The notes under the pieces: generated by a model
What the model saw: the letters and a program-made list of their open reading frames with translations, nothing else
What the model was told of the DNA's origin: nothing
Databases searched by the model: none
In this document: one piece after another, positions 48,249-60,526 of the stretch
How the letters are laid out: each line of letters begins with the position of its first letter
Numbering within the stretch: position 1 is the stretch's first letter
Program-made: the position numbers and the translations under genes
Assembly (NCBI GenBank): GCA_903828665.1
Contig: CAIKMZ010000084.1
Coordinates: 1 to 64,000, forward strand
Direction: 5' to 3'
Source: an uncultured beta proteobacterium
GTDB lineage: Bacteria; Pseudomonadota; Gammaproteobacteria; Burkholderiales; Burkholderiaceae_C
DNA length: 64,000 nt

Positions 48249-49303
48249 GCGTTTTCGTACCAATGTTTGGAGTGGTTGACGACGTAGACCACCAGCAGCA
48301 TCACGGGCACTTCGATCAGCACGCCCACCACCGTGGCCAGCGCCGCGCCCGAGTTGAAACCGAATAGGCTGATGGCGGCCGCCACCGCGAGTTCGAAGAA
48401 ATTGGAAGCGCCGATCAGCGCCGACGGGCAGGCGATGTTGTGCTGCTCACCGAGCGCGCGATTGAGCCAGTAGGCCAGCGCGGAATTGAACAGCACCTGG
48501 ATCAGGATCGGCACCGCGAGCAGCGCGATCACCAGCGGTTGCTGCAGGATCGCGCCGCCCTGAAACGCGAACAGCAGCACCAGCGTGGCCAGCAGCGCGC
48601 CGATCGACCACGGGCCGATCTTGTCCATCGCGGCGTCGAACGCCGCCTGCCCCCTTGCCAGCAGCGCCCTGCGCCACAGTTGCGCCAGGATCACCGGGAT
48701 CACGATGTAGAGCAGCACCGAAATCAAGAGCGTGGCCCAGGGCACGGTGATGGCCGAGATGCCCAGCAGAAAGGCCACCAGCGGCGCGAACGCGAGCACC
48801 ATGATGCTGTCGTTGAGCGCCACCTGCGACAGCGTGAACAGCGGGTCGCCGCCGCTCAGGCGGCTCCAGACAAAAACCATCGCCGTGCAGGGCGCGGCGG
48901 CCAGCAGGATCAGGCCGGCGATGTAGCTGTCGATCTGCTCTGGCGGCAGCAGCGGCGCAAACCAGTGGCGGATGAAGAGCCAGCCCAGAAACGCCATGCT
49001 GAAGGGCTTGACCAGCCAGTTCACGAACAGCGTGACGCCGATGCCCCGGACGTGCTTGCGCACCTCCTGCAGCGCGCCAAAGTCGACCTTGACCAGCATC
49101 GGGATGATCATGACCCAGATCAGCAGACCGACCGGCAGGTTGACCTGCGCCACTTCGAGGCCGCCAATGGCCTGGAACACGCCGGGCAGCAACTGCCCGA
49201 ACGCGATGCCGACGACGATGCACAGAAAAACCCAGACCGTGAGGTAGCGCTCGAACACGCTCATCGGCGCAGGACCGGCCTGCCGGGCAGCGACTTCAGT
49301 CAT
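48245..49303 (-). CDS. arsB: ACR3-family arsenite efflux transporter
   Basis: A 352-residue, ten-helix permease of the ACR3 (ArsB type 2) family. The essential cysteine is in AAAPCTAMVFVWS, and FNSALAYWLNRALG and GASNFFELAVAAAISLFG are family marks. With ArsA it may form an ATP-driven arsenite pump. It overlaps the arsC end by 8 bases. It is not a member of the ArsB (NhaD-like) family. Confidence 0.92.
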   Translation of the reverse strand: MTEVAARQAGPAPMSVFERYLTVWVFLCIVVGIAFGQLLPGVFQAIGGLEVAQVNLPVGLLIWVMIIPMLVKVDFGALQEVRKHVRGIGVTLFVNWLVKPFSMAFLGWLFIRHWFAPLLPPEQIDSYIAGLILLAAAPCTAMVFVWSRLSGGDPLFTLSQVALNDSIMVLAFAPLVAFLLGISAITVPWATLLISVLLYIVIPVILAQLWRRALLARGQAAFDAAMDKIGPWSIGALLATLVLLFAFQGGAILQQPLVIALLAVPILIQVLFNSALAYWLNRALGEQHNIACPSALIGASNFFELAVAAAISLFGFNSGAALATVVGVLIEVPVMLLVVYVVNHSKHWYENA

Positions 49304-49808
49304 GGTCTCGTTCCTTCGTCAATTCGCGCGCCGTGCTTTGCAGCATCGTCTTTTCCAGCTTGGCCGCCGGCAGGCTGACCAGCAGTTCCAGCCGGCGTTT
49401 CAGCGCGTGCAGGGTCTGGCGAAAGGCTTCGAGCTTCTGCGCCTGCGTGCCATCACCGGCCGACGGATCGGGATAGCCCCAGTGCGCGGTGGCCGGCTGG
49501 CCCGGCCAATAGGGGCAGACCTCGCCGGCCGCGTTGTCGCAGACCGTGATCACGAGGTCCATCGGCGGCGCATCGGCGCTGCCAAACTCGTCCCAGCTCT
49601 TGCTGCGCAAGCCGGCCGTGGCAATGCCGGCGCTTTGCAGCACCTGCAAGCCCAGCGGGTTGGGCTGTTGGTTTTCGCGCGGGCTGCTGCCAGCCGAGTA
49701 CGCCTGGAAACGGCCTTTGCCGATGTGGTTCAGGATGGCTTCGGCCAGGATGCTGCGCGCCGAGTTGTGCGTGCACAGGAACAGCACGCGCAGAGGCTTG
49801 TCGGTCAT
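49296..49808 (-). CDS. arsC: Arsenate reductase (LMW phosphatase type)
   Basis: A 170-residue arsenate reductase. The phosphatase loop is FLCTHNSARS (catalytic Cys12), and the redox pair Cys90 and Cys98 is in VCDNAAGEVCP. It reduces As(V) to As(III) for efflux, with thioredoxin or glutaredoxin as donor. The C-terminus is longer than in plasmid ArsC forms. 27 bases follow the arsA stop. Confidence 0.92.
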   Translation of the reverse strand: MTDKPLRVLFLCTHNSARSILAEAILNHIGKGRFQAYSAGSSPRENQQPNPLGLQVLQSAGIATAGLRSKSWDEFGSADAPPMDLVITVCDNAAGEVCPYWPGQPATAHWGYPDPSAGDGTQAQKLEAFRQTLHALKRRLELLVSLPAAKLEKTMLQSTARELTKERDHD

Positions 49809-49835
49809 GTCAAATCTTCTCTCGATGGGTTGCTG

Positions 49836-51617
49836 TCAATTCAAGGCCGGCGCCAGCGATGCCACTTGCAGCAGACGCTTCAGGCCGACGGGTTCCTCCT
49901 GCAGCAGCGGCACGAGCGCATAGCGCGTGGCGTGCCGCGCGGCAACCGTTTCGATCTCGACGCGTTCGTTGTGCGCGCGTTGCCGCAGCAAGGGCGAACT
50001 CAAGGGTGCGCTCAGTGAGCTCGCGGCCACGCTGTTGTTGATGACCCAGGCCCAGGGCTCGATGCCGGCGCGCCGCAGATCAGCCTGCAGGTTGGAGGCC
50101 TCGAGCACCGGCGTCTTTTCGGCCAGCGTCACCAGCAGCACCTTGGTCTGCCTGGGGTCCTGCAACTGCATCATGGGGGTCGTGAAGTGCATACCGCTCT
50201 CGCCCATCTGGCGCACGACGTCGCGGTGGTAGGCACCGGTGGCATCGAGCAGCAGCAGCGTGTGGCCGGTCGGCGCCGTGTCCATCACGACGAACTTGCG
50301 CCCGGCCTCGCGGATGACGCGCGAGAACGCCTGGAAAACCGCGATCTCTTCGGTGCAGGGCGAGCGCAGGTCCTCTTCGAGCACGGCGCGCCCTTGCGCG
50401 TCGAGCGCGGCGCCCTTGCTGGCGAGCACCTGCGCGCGGTACTGCGCCGTCACTTCGTGCGGGTCGATGCGGCTCACGCTCAGGCGTTCGAGCGAGCCAT
50501 GCAGGGTCTCCACCAGGTGCGCCGCAGGGTCGGAGGTCGTCAGGTGCACGGGGTAGCCGCGTTGCGCGAGTTGCACCGCCACGGCGGCCGCTAGCGTCGT
50601 CTTGCCGACGCCGCCCTTGCCCATCAGCATCACCAGACCATGGCCGTCGGCGGCAATGTCGTCGACCAGTTGCGACAGGCTCGGCGCATCGATGGCGATC
50701 TTCTCGTCGGCCACGACCGCCTGGGCAGAGGCAGACTGCGTCAACAACCGGCGCAGCGCCGCCAGCCCCACCAGGTCAAACGCCTTGAGCGCAATCTGGT
50801 CGCTCGGCAGCGCCAGCAACACGGCCGGCATGGCCTGCAGCGCGGCCTGCTCGCGCGCGCAGATGGCGCCGGCCAGCGCATCCTGCTCGCCTTCAGTCGC
50901 GGGCATGACGCCGTTGACCACCAGGTATTGCTGCGACATGCCGGTGCCGGCCAGTTCCTCGTGCGTGCGCGCCGCCTCGCGCAGCGTGGAAGCCTGGGCG
51001 CGCGCCACCAGCACCAGTCGCGTGCGCAGCGGATCGGCCAGCGCGGCGACCGCCGCCTGGTACTGGGTGCGCTGCTTTTCCAGCCCGGCCAGCGGGCCCA
51101 GGCAGGAGGCGTCGCCCTTGCCTTCTTCAAGAAAGCCGCTCCAGGCGCCGGGCAACTGCAGCATGCGGATCGTGTGGCCGGTCGGCGCCGTGTCGAAAAT
51201 CACGTGCGCGTAATCGTGCGTCAGCACGGCATCGGTCAGCAAGGCGGTGAACTCGTCAAAGGCGGCAATCTCTGTGGTGCAGGCGCCGGAGAGCTGCTCC
51301 TCAATGCCCTTGACCACCGCATCGGGCAGCACGCCGCGCACCGGACCGACGATGCGATCCCGATAGGCCTGCGCCGCAGCCTGCGGGTCGATCTCCAGCG
51401 CGCTCAGGTTGGCGACCTCGGGCACGACGGTGATCCGGTTGCCGATGCGAATGCCGAAGACCTGGCCGACATTGGAGGCCGGGTCGGTGCTGACCAGCAG
51501 CACGCGCTTGTTCTGCGCCGCCAGCTCCAGCGCCGTGGCGCAGGCGATCGAGGTCTTGCCGACGCCGCCCTTGCCGGTGAAGAACAGGAAGCGCGGCGGG
51601 TCCTTGAGGAATTTCAT
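49836..51617 (-). CDS. arsA: Arsenite-transporting ATPase ArsA
   Basis: A 593-residue tandem ATPase with two P-loop halves: FFTGKGGVGKTSIACATA in A1 and VMLMGKGGVGKTTLAAAVA in A2, each with DTAPTGHT. Cysteines for arsenite binding are in SGACTTEIAAFDEF and RSPCTEEIAVFQAF. It would energise efflux through the permease. I chose ATG 51617 (MKFLKDPP), 20 bases after the arsD stop; the longer frame into arsD is not needed. Confidence 0.92.
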   Translation of the reverse strand: MKFLKDPPRFLFFTGKGGVGKTSIACATALELAAQNKRVLLVSTDPASNVGQVFGIRIGNRITVVPEVANLSALEIDPQAAAQAYRDRIVGPVRGVLPDAVVKGIEEQLSGACTTEIAAFDEFTALLTDAVLTHDYAHVIFDTAPTGHTIRMLQLPGAWSGFLEEGKGDASCLGPLAGLEKQRTQYQAAVAALADPLRTRLVLVARAQASTLREAARTHEELAGTGMSQQYLVVNGVMPATEGEQDALAGAICAREQAALQAMPAVLLALPSDQIALKAFDLVGLAALRRLLTQSASAQAVVADEKIAIDAPSLSQLVDDIAADGHGLVMLMGKGGVGKTTLAAAVAVQLAQRGYPVHLTTSDPAAHLVETLHGSLERLSVSRIDPHEVTAQYRAQVLASKGAALDAQGRAVLEEDLRSPCTEEIAVFQAFSRVIREAGRKFVVMDTAPTGHTLLLLDATGAYHRDVVRQMGESGMHFTTPMMQLQDPRQTKVLLVTLAEKTPVLEASNLQADLRRAGIEPWAWVINNSVAASSLSAPLSSPLLRQRAHNERVEIETVAARHATRYALVPLLQEEPVGLKRLLQVASLAPALN

Positions 51618-51636
51618 GATGGCGGCCGGCCAGGCG

Positions 51637-52002
51637 TCAGCTGCAGCAGCGGCCGCCGGAGCAGCAACTGCCCGCCGCAGCGGCCGGTGCCACACGGACC
51701 TCCCGCCCGGTCCAGCGCGCCAGCTCGTCGCGGCTCGGATAGCGCCCGGCCAGCACCAGTTCGCCGTCGAGCAGCGTAACCGGCAGCACGCCTTCGCCGC
51801 TGCGCTCTAGCAGGCCCTTGACGATGACATTGCCGGCAAATTCCATCGGTTGCTGCGCCAGGTTGAAGCGCTCGACCTGTGCGCCGCTCTTGCGGGCCCA
51901 ATCGACATCGGCGGCAAAGCTCACCAGTTTCTGATCCACGTCCGCGCCACAGACGCCGCTGCTGCAGCACAGGGCCGGGTCGAATACTTGCAGTCTCTTC
52001 AT
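51637..52002 (-). CDS. arsD: Arsenite metallochaperone ArsD
   Basis: A 121-residue thioredoxin-fold chaperone that brings arsenite to ArsA. The functional Cys12, Cys13 and Cys18 are in ALCCSSGVCG, and there is a CC pair near the end (SCCSGGRCCS). It overlaps the arsR end by four bases. Confidence 0.92.
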   Translation of the reverse strand: MKRLQVFDPALCCSSGVCGADVDQKLVSFAADVDWARKSGAQVERFNLAQQPMEFAGNVIVKGLLERSGEGVLPVTLLDGELVLAGRYPSRDELARWTGREVRVAPAAAAGSCCSGGRCCS

Positions 52003-52358
52003 GACGATCTCCTTTTACGGGTGGATGCCGGCGCGCAGGCCGCAGGCGGGCACAACTCGGCGCACAGCTCGGGGTGCCCGGAACAGCATTCCGCCGTCAG
52101 GTAGGCAACCAGGTCCTGCATCAGCTTGAGGTTGGCGCGGTAACGCTGAAAGCGCCCTTCCTGCACCACCGACAGCAGTTGCGACTGCGTCAGCGCTTTC
52201 AGGTGGAAGGAAAGATTGGTCGGCGGCAGCGCCAGCGCGGCGCCGATTTCACCCGCCACCAGCCCCGCCGGCCCGGTCTTGACCAGCAGCCGGTAGATGT
52301 CCAGCCGAATGCCCGATGACAGGGATTCGAAGATCTTGACGGCCGATGAAGTGTCCAT
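51999..52358 (-). CDS. arsR: ArsR-family arsenic-responsive repressor
   Basis: A 119-residue ArsR/SmtB winged-helix repressor: IGAALALPPTNLSFHLKAL is the HTH. Arsenite-binding cysteines are at the C-terminal end (Cys91-Cys92, Cys99, Cys103, Cys108), unlike the R773 type where they are in the alpha-3 helix. It is the first gene of the arsenic operon. The predicted -10 is only 6 bases from the ATG, so the transcript may have no leader. An ArsR-like site overlaps the promoter. Confidence 0.9.
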   Translation of the reverse strand: MDTSSAVKIFESLSSGIRLDIYRLLVKTGPAGLVAGEIGAALALPPTNLSFHLKALTQSQLLSVVQEGRFQRYRANLKLMQDLVAYLTAECCSGHPELCAELCPPAACAPASTRKRRSS

Positions 52359-52364
52359 GGTTTA

Positions 52365-52394
52365 ATTATACAAGCATTGTTGAAATGTTGACAA
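52365..52394 (-). promoter_or_regulatory. ars operon promoter with ArsR-type operator
   Basis: On the minus strand TTGTCA (52389-52394), 18 bases and TATAAT (52365-52370). An inverted repeat TTCAA, six bases, TTGTA (52369-52384) lies in the spacer and overlaps the -10, where an ArsR dimer would block polymerase. Transcription should begin at or next to the arsR ATG (52358), so the mRNA is probably leaderless. Confidence 0.6.
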
Positions 52395-52450
52395 ATCTGC
52401 TGACCGGGCATCAATGTCCGGATCGAAAGACGTGGTGCTTGCGTGCGGCT

Positions 52451-53161
52451 TCAGTGCTCTCGCAACAGGCGGTAGCCCACAGCCGTTTCCGTCAGCAGAT
52501 AACGCGGCTGCGCCGGGTCCGCTTCGAGCTTCTGTCTCAGGTGACCCATGTAGATGCGCAGGTAGTGACTCTGCTGGGCATGCGTCGGACCCCAGACTTC
52601 GCGCAGCAGCTGACGATGGGTCAGGACGCGTCCGACGTTGGCGATCAGCACCGAAAGCAGCCTGTACTCGATGGGCGTGAGGTGCACATCGACGCCACTG
52701 CGGCGCACGACACGGGCCAGCCGGTCCACTTCGACTTCGCCGAACCGGAACACCGGGTCGGCCTCCTCGGCGCTGCCGTCGTCGCTGGCGCTGCTGCGAG
52801 GCCGGCGCAGGTTGGCGCGAACCCGGGCCAGGAGTTCGCCCACGCCAAAGGGTTTCGTGAGGTAGTCGTCGGCACCGGCATCGAGTGCGGCAACCTTGTC
52901 CACTTCATCGGTGCGCGCCGACAGCACGATGATGGGCACCGTGGACCAGCCGCGCACATCGCGGATAACTTCCAGCCCGTCGCGGTCCGGCAGGCCCAGG
53001 TCGAGTACGAGCAAATCGGGTTTTCGGGTGCCGGCTTCAGTGACACCTTGCTGCGCCGTGGCGGCCTCGAATACCTGCCAGCCTTCGGCTTCAAGCGCGC
53101 CGCGCACGAAGCGGCGGATCTGCGGCTCGTCTTCAATCACGATGGCTACCGGAGCGTTCAT
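52451..53161 (-). CDS. kdpE: Response regulator KdpE
   Basis: A 236-residue OmpR-type regulator of the kdp operon: receiver domain (acidic DE pair, Asp in VLDLGLPDRDG, lysine in YLTKPFGVGE) and a C-terminal winged helix (about 140-232). It starts in the kdpD stop (ATGA). The next operon, ars, starts 92 bases further on from its own promoter. Confidence 0.93.
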   Translation of the reverse strand: MNAPVAIVIEDEPQIRRFVRGALEAEGWQVFEAATAQQGVTEAGTRKPDLLVLDLGLPDRDGLEVIRDVRGWSTVPIIVLSARTDEVDKVAALDAGADDYLTKPFGVGELLARVRANLRRPRSSASDDGSAEEADPVFRFGEVEVDRLARVVRRSGVDVHLTPIEYRLLSVLIANVGRVLTHRQLLREVWGPTHAQQSHYLRIYMGHLRQKLEADPAQPRYLLTETAVGYRLLREH

Positions 53162-55863
53162 GGCAATTCCTTCTCAATCGCTTCCGGTGGCGTCCGGCGC
53201 GGCAACCGGATGCTGAACTCCGCGCCGCCGTCGACCGCATTGGTCGCGCTCAGCACACCACCATGGGCATCGATCACGGCTTTGCAGATGGCCAGTCCCA
53301 GGCCGACCCCGGGCGTGGCGGACTCGGCAGCCCCGCGCACAAATTTCTCGAACAGTTCGTGCTCGCGCCCTTTGAGCGCAGCGGGCAGACCGGGGCCGTG
53401 ATCGCGCACGGTGATCACGAGCGAATCGGTCGTGGCGCGGGCACCGATGACGATCGGTGGCGCCGCATACCTGGCGGCATTTTCCAGGAGGTTGACCAGC
53501 ACCCGTTCGATCAGTGCGGCGTCGAATTCGACCAGGGGCAAGTCGGGATCGAGTTCGGTCAGCACCTCCTGCTCGCCCAAGGCCGGGCGCGCCGCGCGGA
53601 TCGCGCCGCCGACGGCCTCCTCGACCGATTGCCAATCCATGCGCAGGCGCACCGTGCCGCTCTGCAACCGCGCCATGTCCAGCAAGTTGTTCACGAGCGC
53701 GTTGAGTTCGCGCGCCTGCGCGACCAGGGCCTGCGCCGTTGCCGCTTGTCCTGCGGCCAGCGGTGGCAGCGATTGGCGCAAGGATTCGGCCAGGGCGATC
53801 AAGGCCGTCAGCGGCGTGCGCACATCGTGTGAAATTGCCGCCAGCAACGCATTGCGCAGGCGTTCGGATTCCATCTCGACCACGGCCTGCTGCGCAATGT
53901 CCACGTAGTGCACCCGTTCCAGCGCGATCGCAATCTGACGGGCCAGCGTGTCAAGCTGCTTGACCTGCTCCGGAATCAGCAGCCAGCGCGTCTGCGCGGG
54001 TCTGAGCGCGAGCACACCGCGCACGCGCATCGCGGCCTTCAGCGGCACATAGTGCCAGGACTGGGATGCCAGCGTTGCAGTGGCCAGGCCCGCGGCCTGC
54101 TCGTTGCGAAAGGCCCAGTCGGCGACGCTGGCGTCGAAACCGGCAGGGACTTCTTGCGGCAAGAGCAACTGGTCGTTCGCATCGGTGGCCAGCACCAGCG
54201 CACTGCCGCCGAAATTTCGCTGCACGGCGGCGACGCCGAGTTCGGCCACCTGGGTGCTCATCAATGCCGCCGAGAGGTCGCGCGTGAGTTCGAACAGCAG
54301 TTGCGCGCGACGTTCGCGGCTGGCAGAAATGCGGGCCTGAAAGCGCATGCCGGCGGTGAGCTGCCCGGTCAGCAAGCCGACCACCAGCATCACGGCGAAG
54401 GTCAGCAGGTACTGCACGTCGCTCACGGCAAACGACAGCCGTGGCGGCACGAAGAAGAAGTCGAACGCCGCCACGTTGAAGAACGCGGCCAACGCCGCCG
54501 GACCCCGTCCGAACTTCAGCGCCACCAGCACCGTTGCGAGCAGGAACAGCATCACGATGTTGGCCAGATCGAAGTGGTTTCGAAGCGGCGTCGCCAGCAG
54601 CGTGACCGCGATGCAACTGCCCGCTGCGGCGGCGTAGCCCGGCCAGGCACCGTCCCAGGCTTTGGTGTCCTCCCCGTCCTGAACCCGATCCGCCGCGCGC
54701 GCCAGCCGTCTCGCGCTTTCGGCCCGTCCAACTTCCACGATGTCCAGCGAGGGCGCCAGCAGGGCGAGCCGGCGTGTCATCGTGCGACCCGATAACAGCC
54801 AGCGCCCGGCGCCGGGTCGTCCGACCACCAGGGTCGCGCAGTTCAGGGTCTGTGCCTGCGCCACCAGCGCCTCGGCGACATCGCTGCCGGCCAGAACGGC
54901 GGTGGCCGCCCCCAGTTCCTCGGCCAGCTTGATCACGGCCAGGACGTGGTCACGCTGCGCCGCATGAAGCCTTTGCAGCTGGGGCGTTTCGACATAGGCT
55001 GCATGCCAGCGCACATTGAGTTGTCCGGCCAGGCGCGCGGCCGTGCGCACCGTCTGCTCCGCTCCCGCATGCGGACCGATGCAGGCCAGTATCACGCCCT
55101 CGGTATTCCACACCGGGGCGATGCTCTGTTCCACCCGGTAGCTGCGGACATCGTCTTCCACGTGTTCGGCCGTGCGGCGCAAGGCGATCTCGCGCAGGGC
55201 AATCAGATTGCCCTTGCGGAAAAAGTTCTGCGCGGCGCGCTCGGCCTGCTGCGGCAGGTAGACCTTGCCCGCCTTGAGGCGTGCCATCAGCTCATCGGGC
55301 GTCACGTCCACCAGGATGATTTCGTCGGCACTCTCGAGCACCGTGTCGGGAACGGTCTCGTGCACACGGATGCCGGTGATCGTCCCCATGGTGTCGTTCA
55401 GGCTCTCGAGGTGCTGCACATTGAGCGCCGACCAGACGTCGATGCCCGCGTCAAGCAACTCCTGCACATCCTGCCAGCGCTTGGGGTGGCGCGAGCCCTC
55501 GACATTCGAATGCGCCAGTTCATCGACCAGCAGCAGTTCCGGCTTTTCTGCGAGTGCGCGGTCGAGATCGAACTCGCGCAGGGCACGGCCCCGGTAGCTC
55601 AGCTCGCGCAAGGGCAACTGCGGCAACCCCGCCAACAACTCGGCGGTTTCGCCACGGCCGTGGGTTTCCACCACCCCGACCAACACCTTGCGTCCGGCCT
55701 TGTGCTCGCGTTGCGCCGCGCTGAGCATGGCGTAGGTCTTGCCGACGCCGGCATTGGCGCCGAAATAGATGCGCAGCTTGCCGCGCCGCGCACGCACCTC
55801 CTCACTGCGGATCTGCTGCAGCAGTGCGTCAGGGTCGGGGCGGGAATCGTGCGGGCTGGCCAA
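53158..55863 (-). CDS. kdpD: Sensor histidine kinase KdpD
   Basis: A 901-residue osmosensing and K+ sensing kinase. Order: KdpD N-terminal domain with a Walker A (FGANAGVGKTYAML, about 33-46), UspA-like domain (about 250-375), four transmembrane helices (about 400-500), GAF-like region, HisKA with AISHDVRTPLTAL, and HATPase with NLLENAARYA and GVGLGLAICKAVI. It phosphorylates KdpE under K+ limitation. It is 44 bases after kdpC. Confidence 0.94.
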   Translation of the reverse strand: MASPHDSRPDPDALLQQIRSEEVRARRGKLRIYFGANAGVGKTYAMLSAAQREHKAGRKVLVGVVETHGRGETAELLAGLPQLPLRELSYRGRALREFDLDRALAEKPELLLVDELAHSNVEGSRHPKRWQDVQELLDAGIDVWSALNVQHLESLNDTMGTITGIRVHETVPDTVLESADEIILVDVTPDELMARLKAGKVYLPQQAERAAQNFFRKGNLIALREIALRRTAEHVEDDVRSYRVEQSIAPVWNTEGVILACIGPHAGAEQTVRTAARLAGQLNVRWHAAYVETPQLQRLHAAQRDHVLAVIKLAEELGAATAVLAGSDVAEALVAQAQTLNCATLVVGRPGAGRWLLSGRTMTRRLALLAPSLDIVEVGRAESARRLARAADRVQDGEDTKAWDGAWPGYAAAAGSCIAVTLLATPLRNHFDLANIVMLFLLATVLVALKFGRGPAALAAFFNVAAFDFFFVPPRLSFAVSDVQYLLTFAVMLVVGLLTGQLTAGMRFQARISASRERRAQLLFELTRDLSAALMSTQVAELGVAAVQRNFGGSALVLATDANDQLLLPQEVPAGFDASVADWAFRNEQAAGLATATLASQSWHYVPLKAAMRVRGVLALRPAQTRWLLIPEQVKQLDTLARQIAIALERVHYVDIAQQAVVEMESERLRNALLAAISHDVRTPLTALIALAESLRQSLPPLAAGQAATAQALVAQARELNALVNNLLDMARLQSGTVRLRMDWQSVEEAVGGAIRAARPALGEQEVLTELDPDLPLVEFDAALIERVLVNLLENAARYAAPPIVIGARATTDSLVITVRDHGPGLPAALKGREHELFEKFVRGAAESATPGVGLGLAICKAVIDAHGGVLSATNAVDGGAEFSIRLPRRTPPEAIEKELP

Positions 55864-55907
55864 GCGGATGCGCCTTTCGCGTCAATGGGCTTCGTTGGAA
55901 CACAAGC

Positions 55908-56480
55908 TTAGCGCAATGCATCAAGCGCCAGGTTCAGGCGCAGGACATTGACCCGCGGTTCACCGAGCAATCCCCACAGCGGACCCTGCACCTGCTGTTG
56001 CACCAGGGTCTCGAGTTCTTTGATGGGCCGACCGCGGGCCCTGGCCACCCGGGCCACCTGATAGAACGCGGCGGCGGGGCTGATGTGAGGATCGAGCCCG
56101 CTGGCCGAAGTCGTGACCAGGTCGACCGGCACCGGCGCCATGTTGCCAGGATCGGCGTCACGCAAGGCATCCATGCGCGCCTTGACCGCGTCGGCGAGCG
56201 CCGGGTTCAACGGACCCAGGTTGGAACCACCCGAATTCGCGGCGTTGTCGGGCATGGGGCTGGTGGTCGAAGGCCGGCCCCAGAAATACCCGGCTTCGCT
56301 GAAGTTCTGGCCGATCAGGCTCGAGCCGATCGGCATGCCGTCGCGCAGGATCAGACTGCCAGCAGCCTGCGCGGGAAACAACAACCGGGCCGCGCCGGTG
56401 ACCAGCAATGGATAGGCGATGCCGGTCATCAGCGTGAGCACGAAGAACAGCACGAGTGCGGGACGGAGAATTTGCTTCAT
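55908..56480 (-). CDS. kdpC: K+-transporting ATPase subunit KdpC
   Basis: A 190-residue subunit with one N-terminal membrane helix (about 8-28) and a periplasmic part with [20 protein letters not shown] and [12 protein letters not shown]. It supports ATP binding in the KdpFABC complex. ATG 56480 has AGGAG upstream. Confidence 0.93.
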   Translation of the reverse strand: MKQILRPALVLFFVLTLMTGIAYPLLVTGAARLLFPAQAAGSLILRDGMPIGSSLIGQNFSEAGYFWGRPSTTSPMPDNAANSGGSNLGPLNPALADAVKARMDALRDADPGNMAPVPVDLVTTSASGLDPHISPAAAFYQVARVARARGRPIKELETLVQQQVQGPLWGLLGEPRVNVLRLNLALDALR

Positions 56481-56515
56481 GGGAACTCCTTCAGGGATGC
56501 GCAAGGCCGCCAGGC

Positions 56516-58603
<2,088 letters not shown>

Positions 58604-58628
58604 GTCATTTGCTCACGTATCCGTTGAC

Positions 58629-60428
58629 TCAATGGCCGCTCCATAGCATCAGATGCTCAACCACGGGACCAAGCGCAAGCGCCGGCACGTAATTGAGCAG
58701 GCCCACCAGCAGCACCGTTCCGATCAGCAGCGTCACGAAAAGCGGACCATGGGTTGGCATGGTTCCCGCCGTCACGGGCAAGCGCTTCTTGGCGGCCAGC
58801 GCGCCGGCAATGGCCAGCACAGGCACGATCACGGCGAAGCGACCGAACCACATCACGAGCGCCAGCAGCCAGTTGTAGAACGCCGTGTTGGCCGACAGTC
58901 CGGCAAAGGCGCTGCCGTTGTTGTTGGCAGCCGAGCTCAGGGCGTAAAGGATTTCCGAAAATCCGTGCGCCCCGGGGTTGGCAATGCCGGAGCGACCGTC
59001 GGCCGCCAGCACCGCGATGGCGCTTCCGACCAGCACCAGAATCGGCGTCACCAGGATGACGATCGAGCTCAGCTTGATTTCATGCGACTCGATCTTCTTG
59101 CCCAGATACTCGGGTGTTCGCCCGATCATCAGGCCGGCAATGAACACCGCCAGGATGGCGAAGATCAGCATGCCGTACAGGCCGCTGCCGGTGCCGCCGA
59201 AGACCACTTCACCCAGCTGGATCATCACCATCGGAACCATGCCGCCGAGCGGCGTGAAGGAATCGTGCATGGCATTGACGGCACCGCAGGAGGCGGCGGT
59301 CGTGATGACGGCAAACAGGCTTGAAGCGTTGATGCCATGGCGCACCTCCTTGCCTTCCATGTTGCCGCCGGACTGCAATGGGCCGGCCGCCTGATCGACA
59401 CCGAGGACGCCAAGCAGCGGATTGCCAGCCTGCTCGGCGGGCGTGATGACGACCACAGCGACCACGAACATCAGCGTCATCGCGGCCAGCACGGCCCAGC
59501 CCTGACGCAGGTCGCCAACCTCTCGACCGAAGGCAAGGCACAGGGCAGCCGGTATGAGGAAGATCGCCAGCATCTCGAGCAGATTGCTCAGCGCGGTCGG
59601 GTTCTCATACGGATGAGCCGAGTTGGCGTTGAAGAAGCCGCCGCCGTTCGTGCCAATCATCTTGATGGCTTCCTGCGACGCGACCGGTCCCATCGCGAGC
59701 GTCTGCGTGGCGGTCTTCAGGTCTTCCATGACGGGATTGCCCTTGGCATCCTTGAGGGGTTGGCCGTCGACGCCATTTTTCGGCTGCTGGTAGAGGTTCA
59801 CTTCCAGTGTCGTCACGTCCTTGTAGGCGTCCAGGTTCTGGATCACGCCCTGGCCCACGAGCAGCACGGCCAACACCAGCGACAGCGGCAGCAACAGCCA
59901 GGCCGTGATGCGCGTGACATCGACCCAGAAGTTGCCGATCACGCCGGTGGCGCGCGCGGCAAGCCCCCGAATCAACGCGAAGGCCACGGCAATGCCAGTC
60001 GCGGCCGACAGGAAATTCTGCACGGCCAGGGCCAGCATCTGCGTCAGGTAGCTCATGGTGGACTCGCCAGAGTAGCCCTGCCAGTTGGTGTTGGTGACAA
60101 AGCTGATGGCGGTGTTGAAGGACGAGTCCGGTGACACGGCGGCCATGCCGGCCGGATTGAACGGCAGCCAGACCTGCAAACGTTGCAGCGCATAGACCGC
60201 AAAGACGCCCAAGGCATTGAAGGCCAGCAAGGCCAGCGCGTATTCGTACCAGTTCATGGACTGATTCGGCGATGTGCCTGCCAGGCGGTACAGGGGCGCC
60301 TCCACCCGCTGCATCCAGCCCGGCACTTGTCCGGCGCACACGCGCGCCAGCCAGATGCCCAGCGGCCAGGCCGCCGCCAACAACAGGCCCAGGTAAAGGA
60401 TCAGCAAGCCCCACGACGTGGTGCTCAT
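58629..60428 (-). CDS. kdpA: K+-transporting ATPase subunit KdpA
   Basis: A 599-residue channel-like subunit with about ten membrane helices and repeated selectivity loops (for example [17 protein letters not shown] and [20 protein letters not shown] regions). ATG 60428 ([11 protein letters not shown]) has GAGGAG upstream and overlaps the kdpF stop by one base (TGATG). Confidence 0.95.
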   Translation of the reverse strand: MSTTSWGLLILYLGLLLAAAWPLGIWLARVCAGQVPGWMQRVEAPLYRLAGTSPNQSMNWYEYALALLAFNALGVFAVYALQRLQVWLPFNPAGMAAVSPDSSFNTAISFVTNTNWQGYSGESTMSYLTQMLALAVQNFLSAATGIAVAFALIRGLAARATGVIGNFWVDVTRITAWLLLPLSLVLAVLLVGQGVIQNLDAYKDVTTLEVNLYQQPKNGVDGQPLKDAKGNPVMEDLKTATQTLAMGPVASQEAIKMIGTNGGGFFNANSAHPYENPTALSNLLEMLAIFLIPAALCLAFGREVGDLRQGWAVLAAMTLMFVVAVVVITPAEQAGNPLLGVLGVDQAAGPLQSGGNMEGKEVRHGINASSLFAVITTAASCGAVNAMHDSFTPLGGMVPMVMIQLGEVVFGGTGSGLYGMLIFAILAVFIAGLMIGRTPEYLGKKIESHEIKLSSIVILVTPILVLVGSAIAVLAADGRSGIANPGAHGFSEILYALSSAANNNGSAFAGLSANTAFYNWLLALVMWFGRFAVIVPVLAIAGALAAKKRLPVTAGTMPTHGPLFVTLLIGTVLLVGLLNYVPALALGPVVEHLMLWSGH

Positions 60429-60526
60429 CAGAACTCCTCGGCGCGAATCAGCGCATAGAGCAGATAGGCCAGCAACATGGCGACACACAGGCCGCCAAAG
60501 CCATAGAGAACTTCCTGGCTGATCAT
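60428..60526 (-). CDS. kdpF: K+-transporting ATPase small subunit KdpF
   Basis: A 32-residue single-helix protein, too short for usual gene finders: [12 protein letters not shown], then a hydrophobic helix ending in YALIRAEEF, the typical KdpF tail. AAGGAGG lies before the ATG. It overlaps kdpA by one base. It stabilises the KdpFABC complex. Confidence 0.88.
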   Translation of the reverse strand: MISQEVLYGFGGLCVAMLLAYLLYALIRAEEF

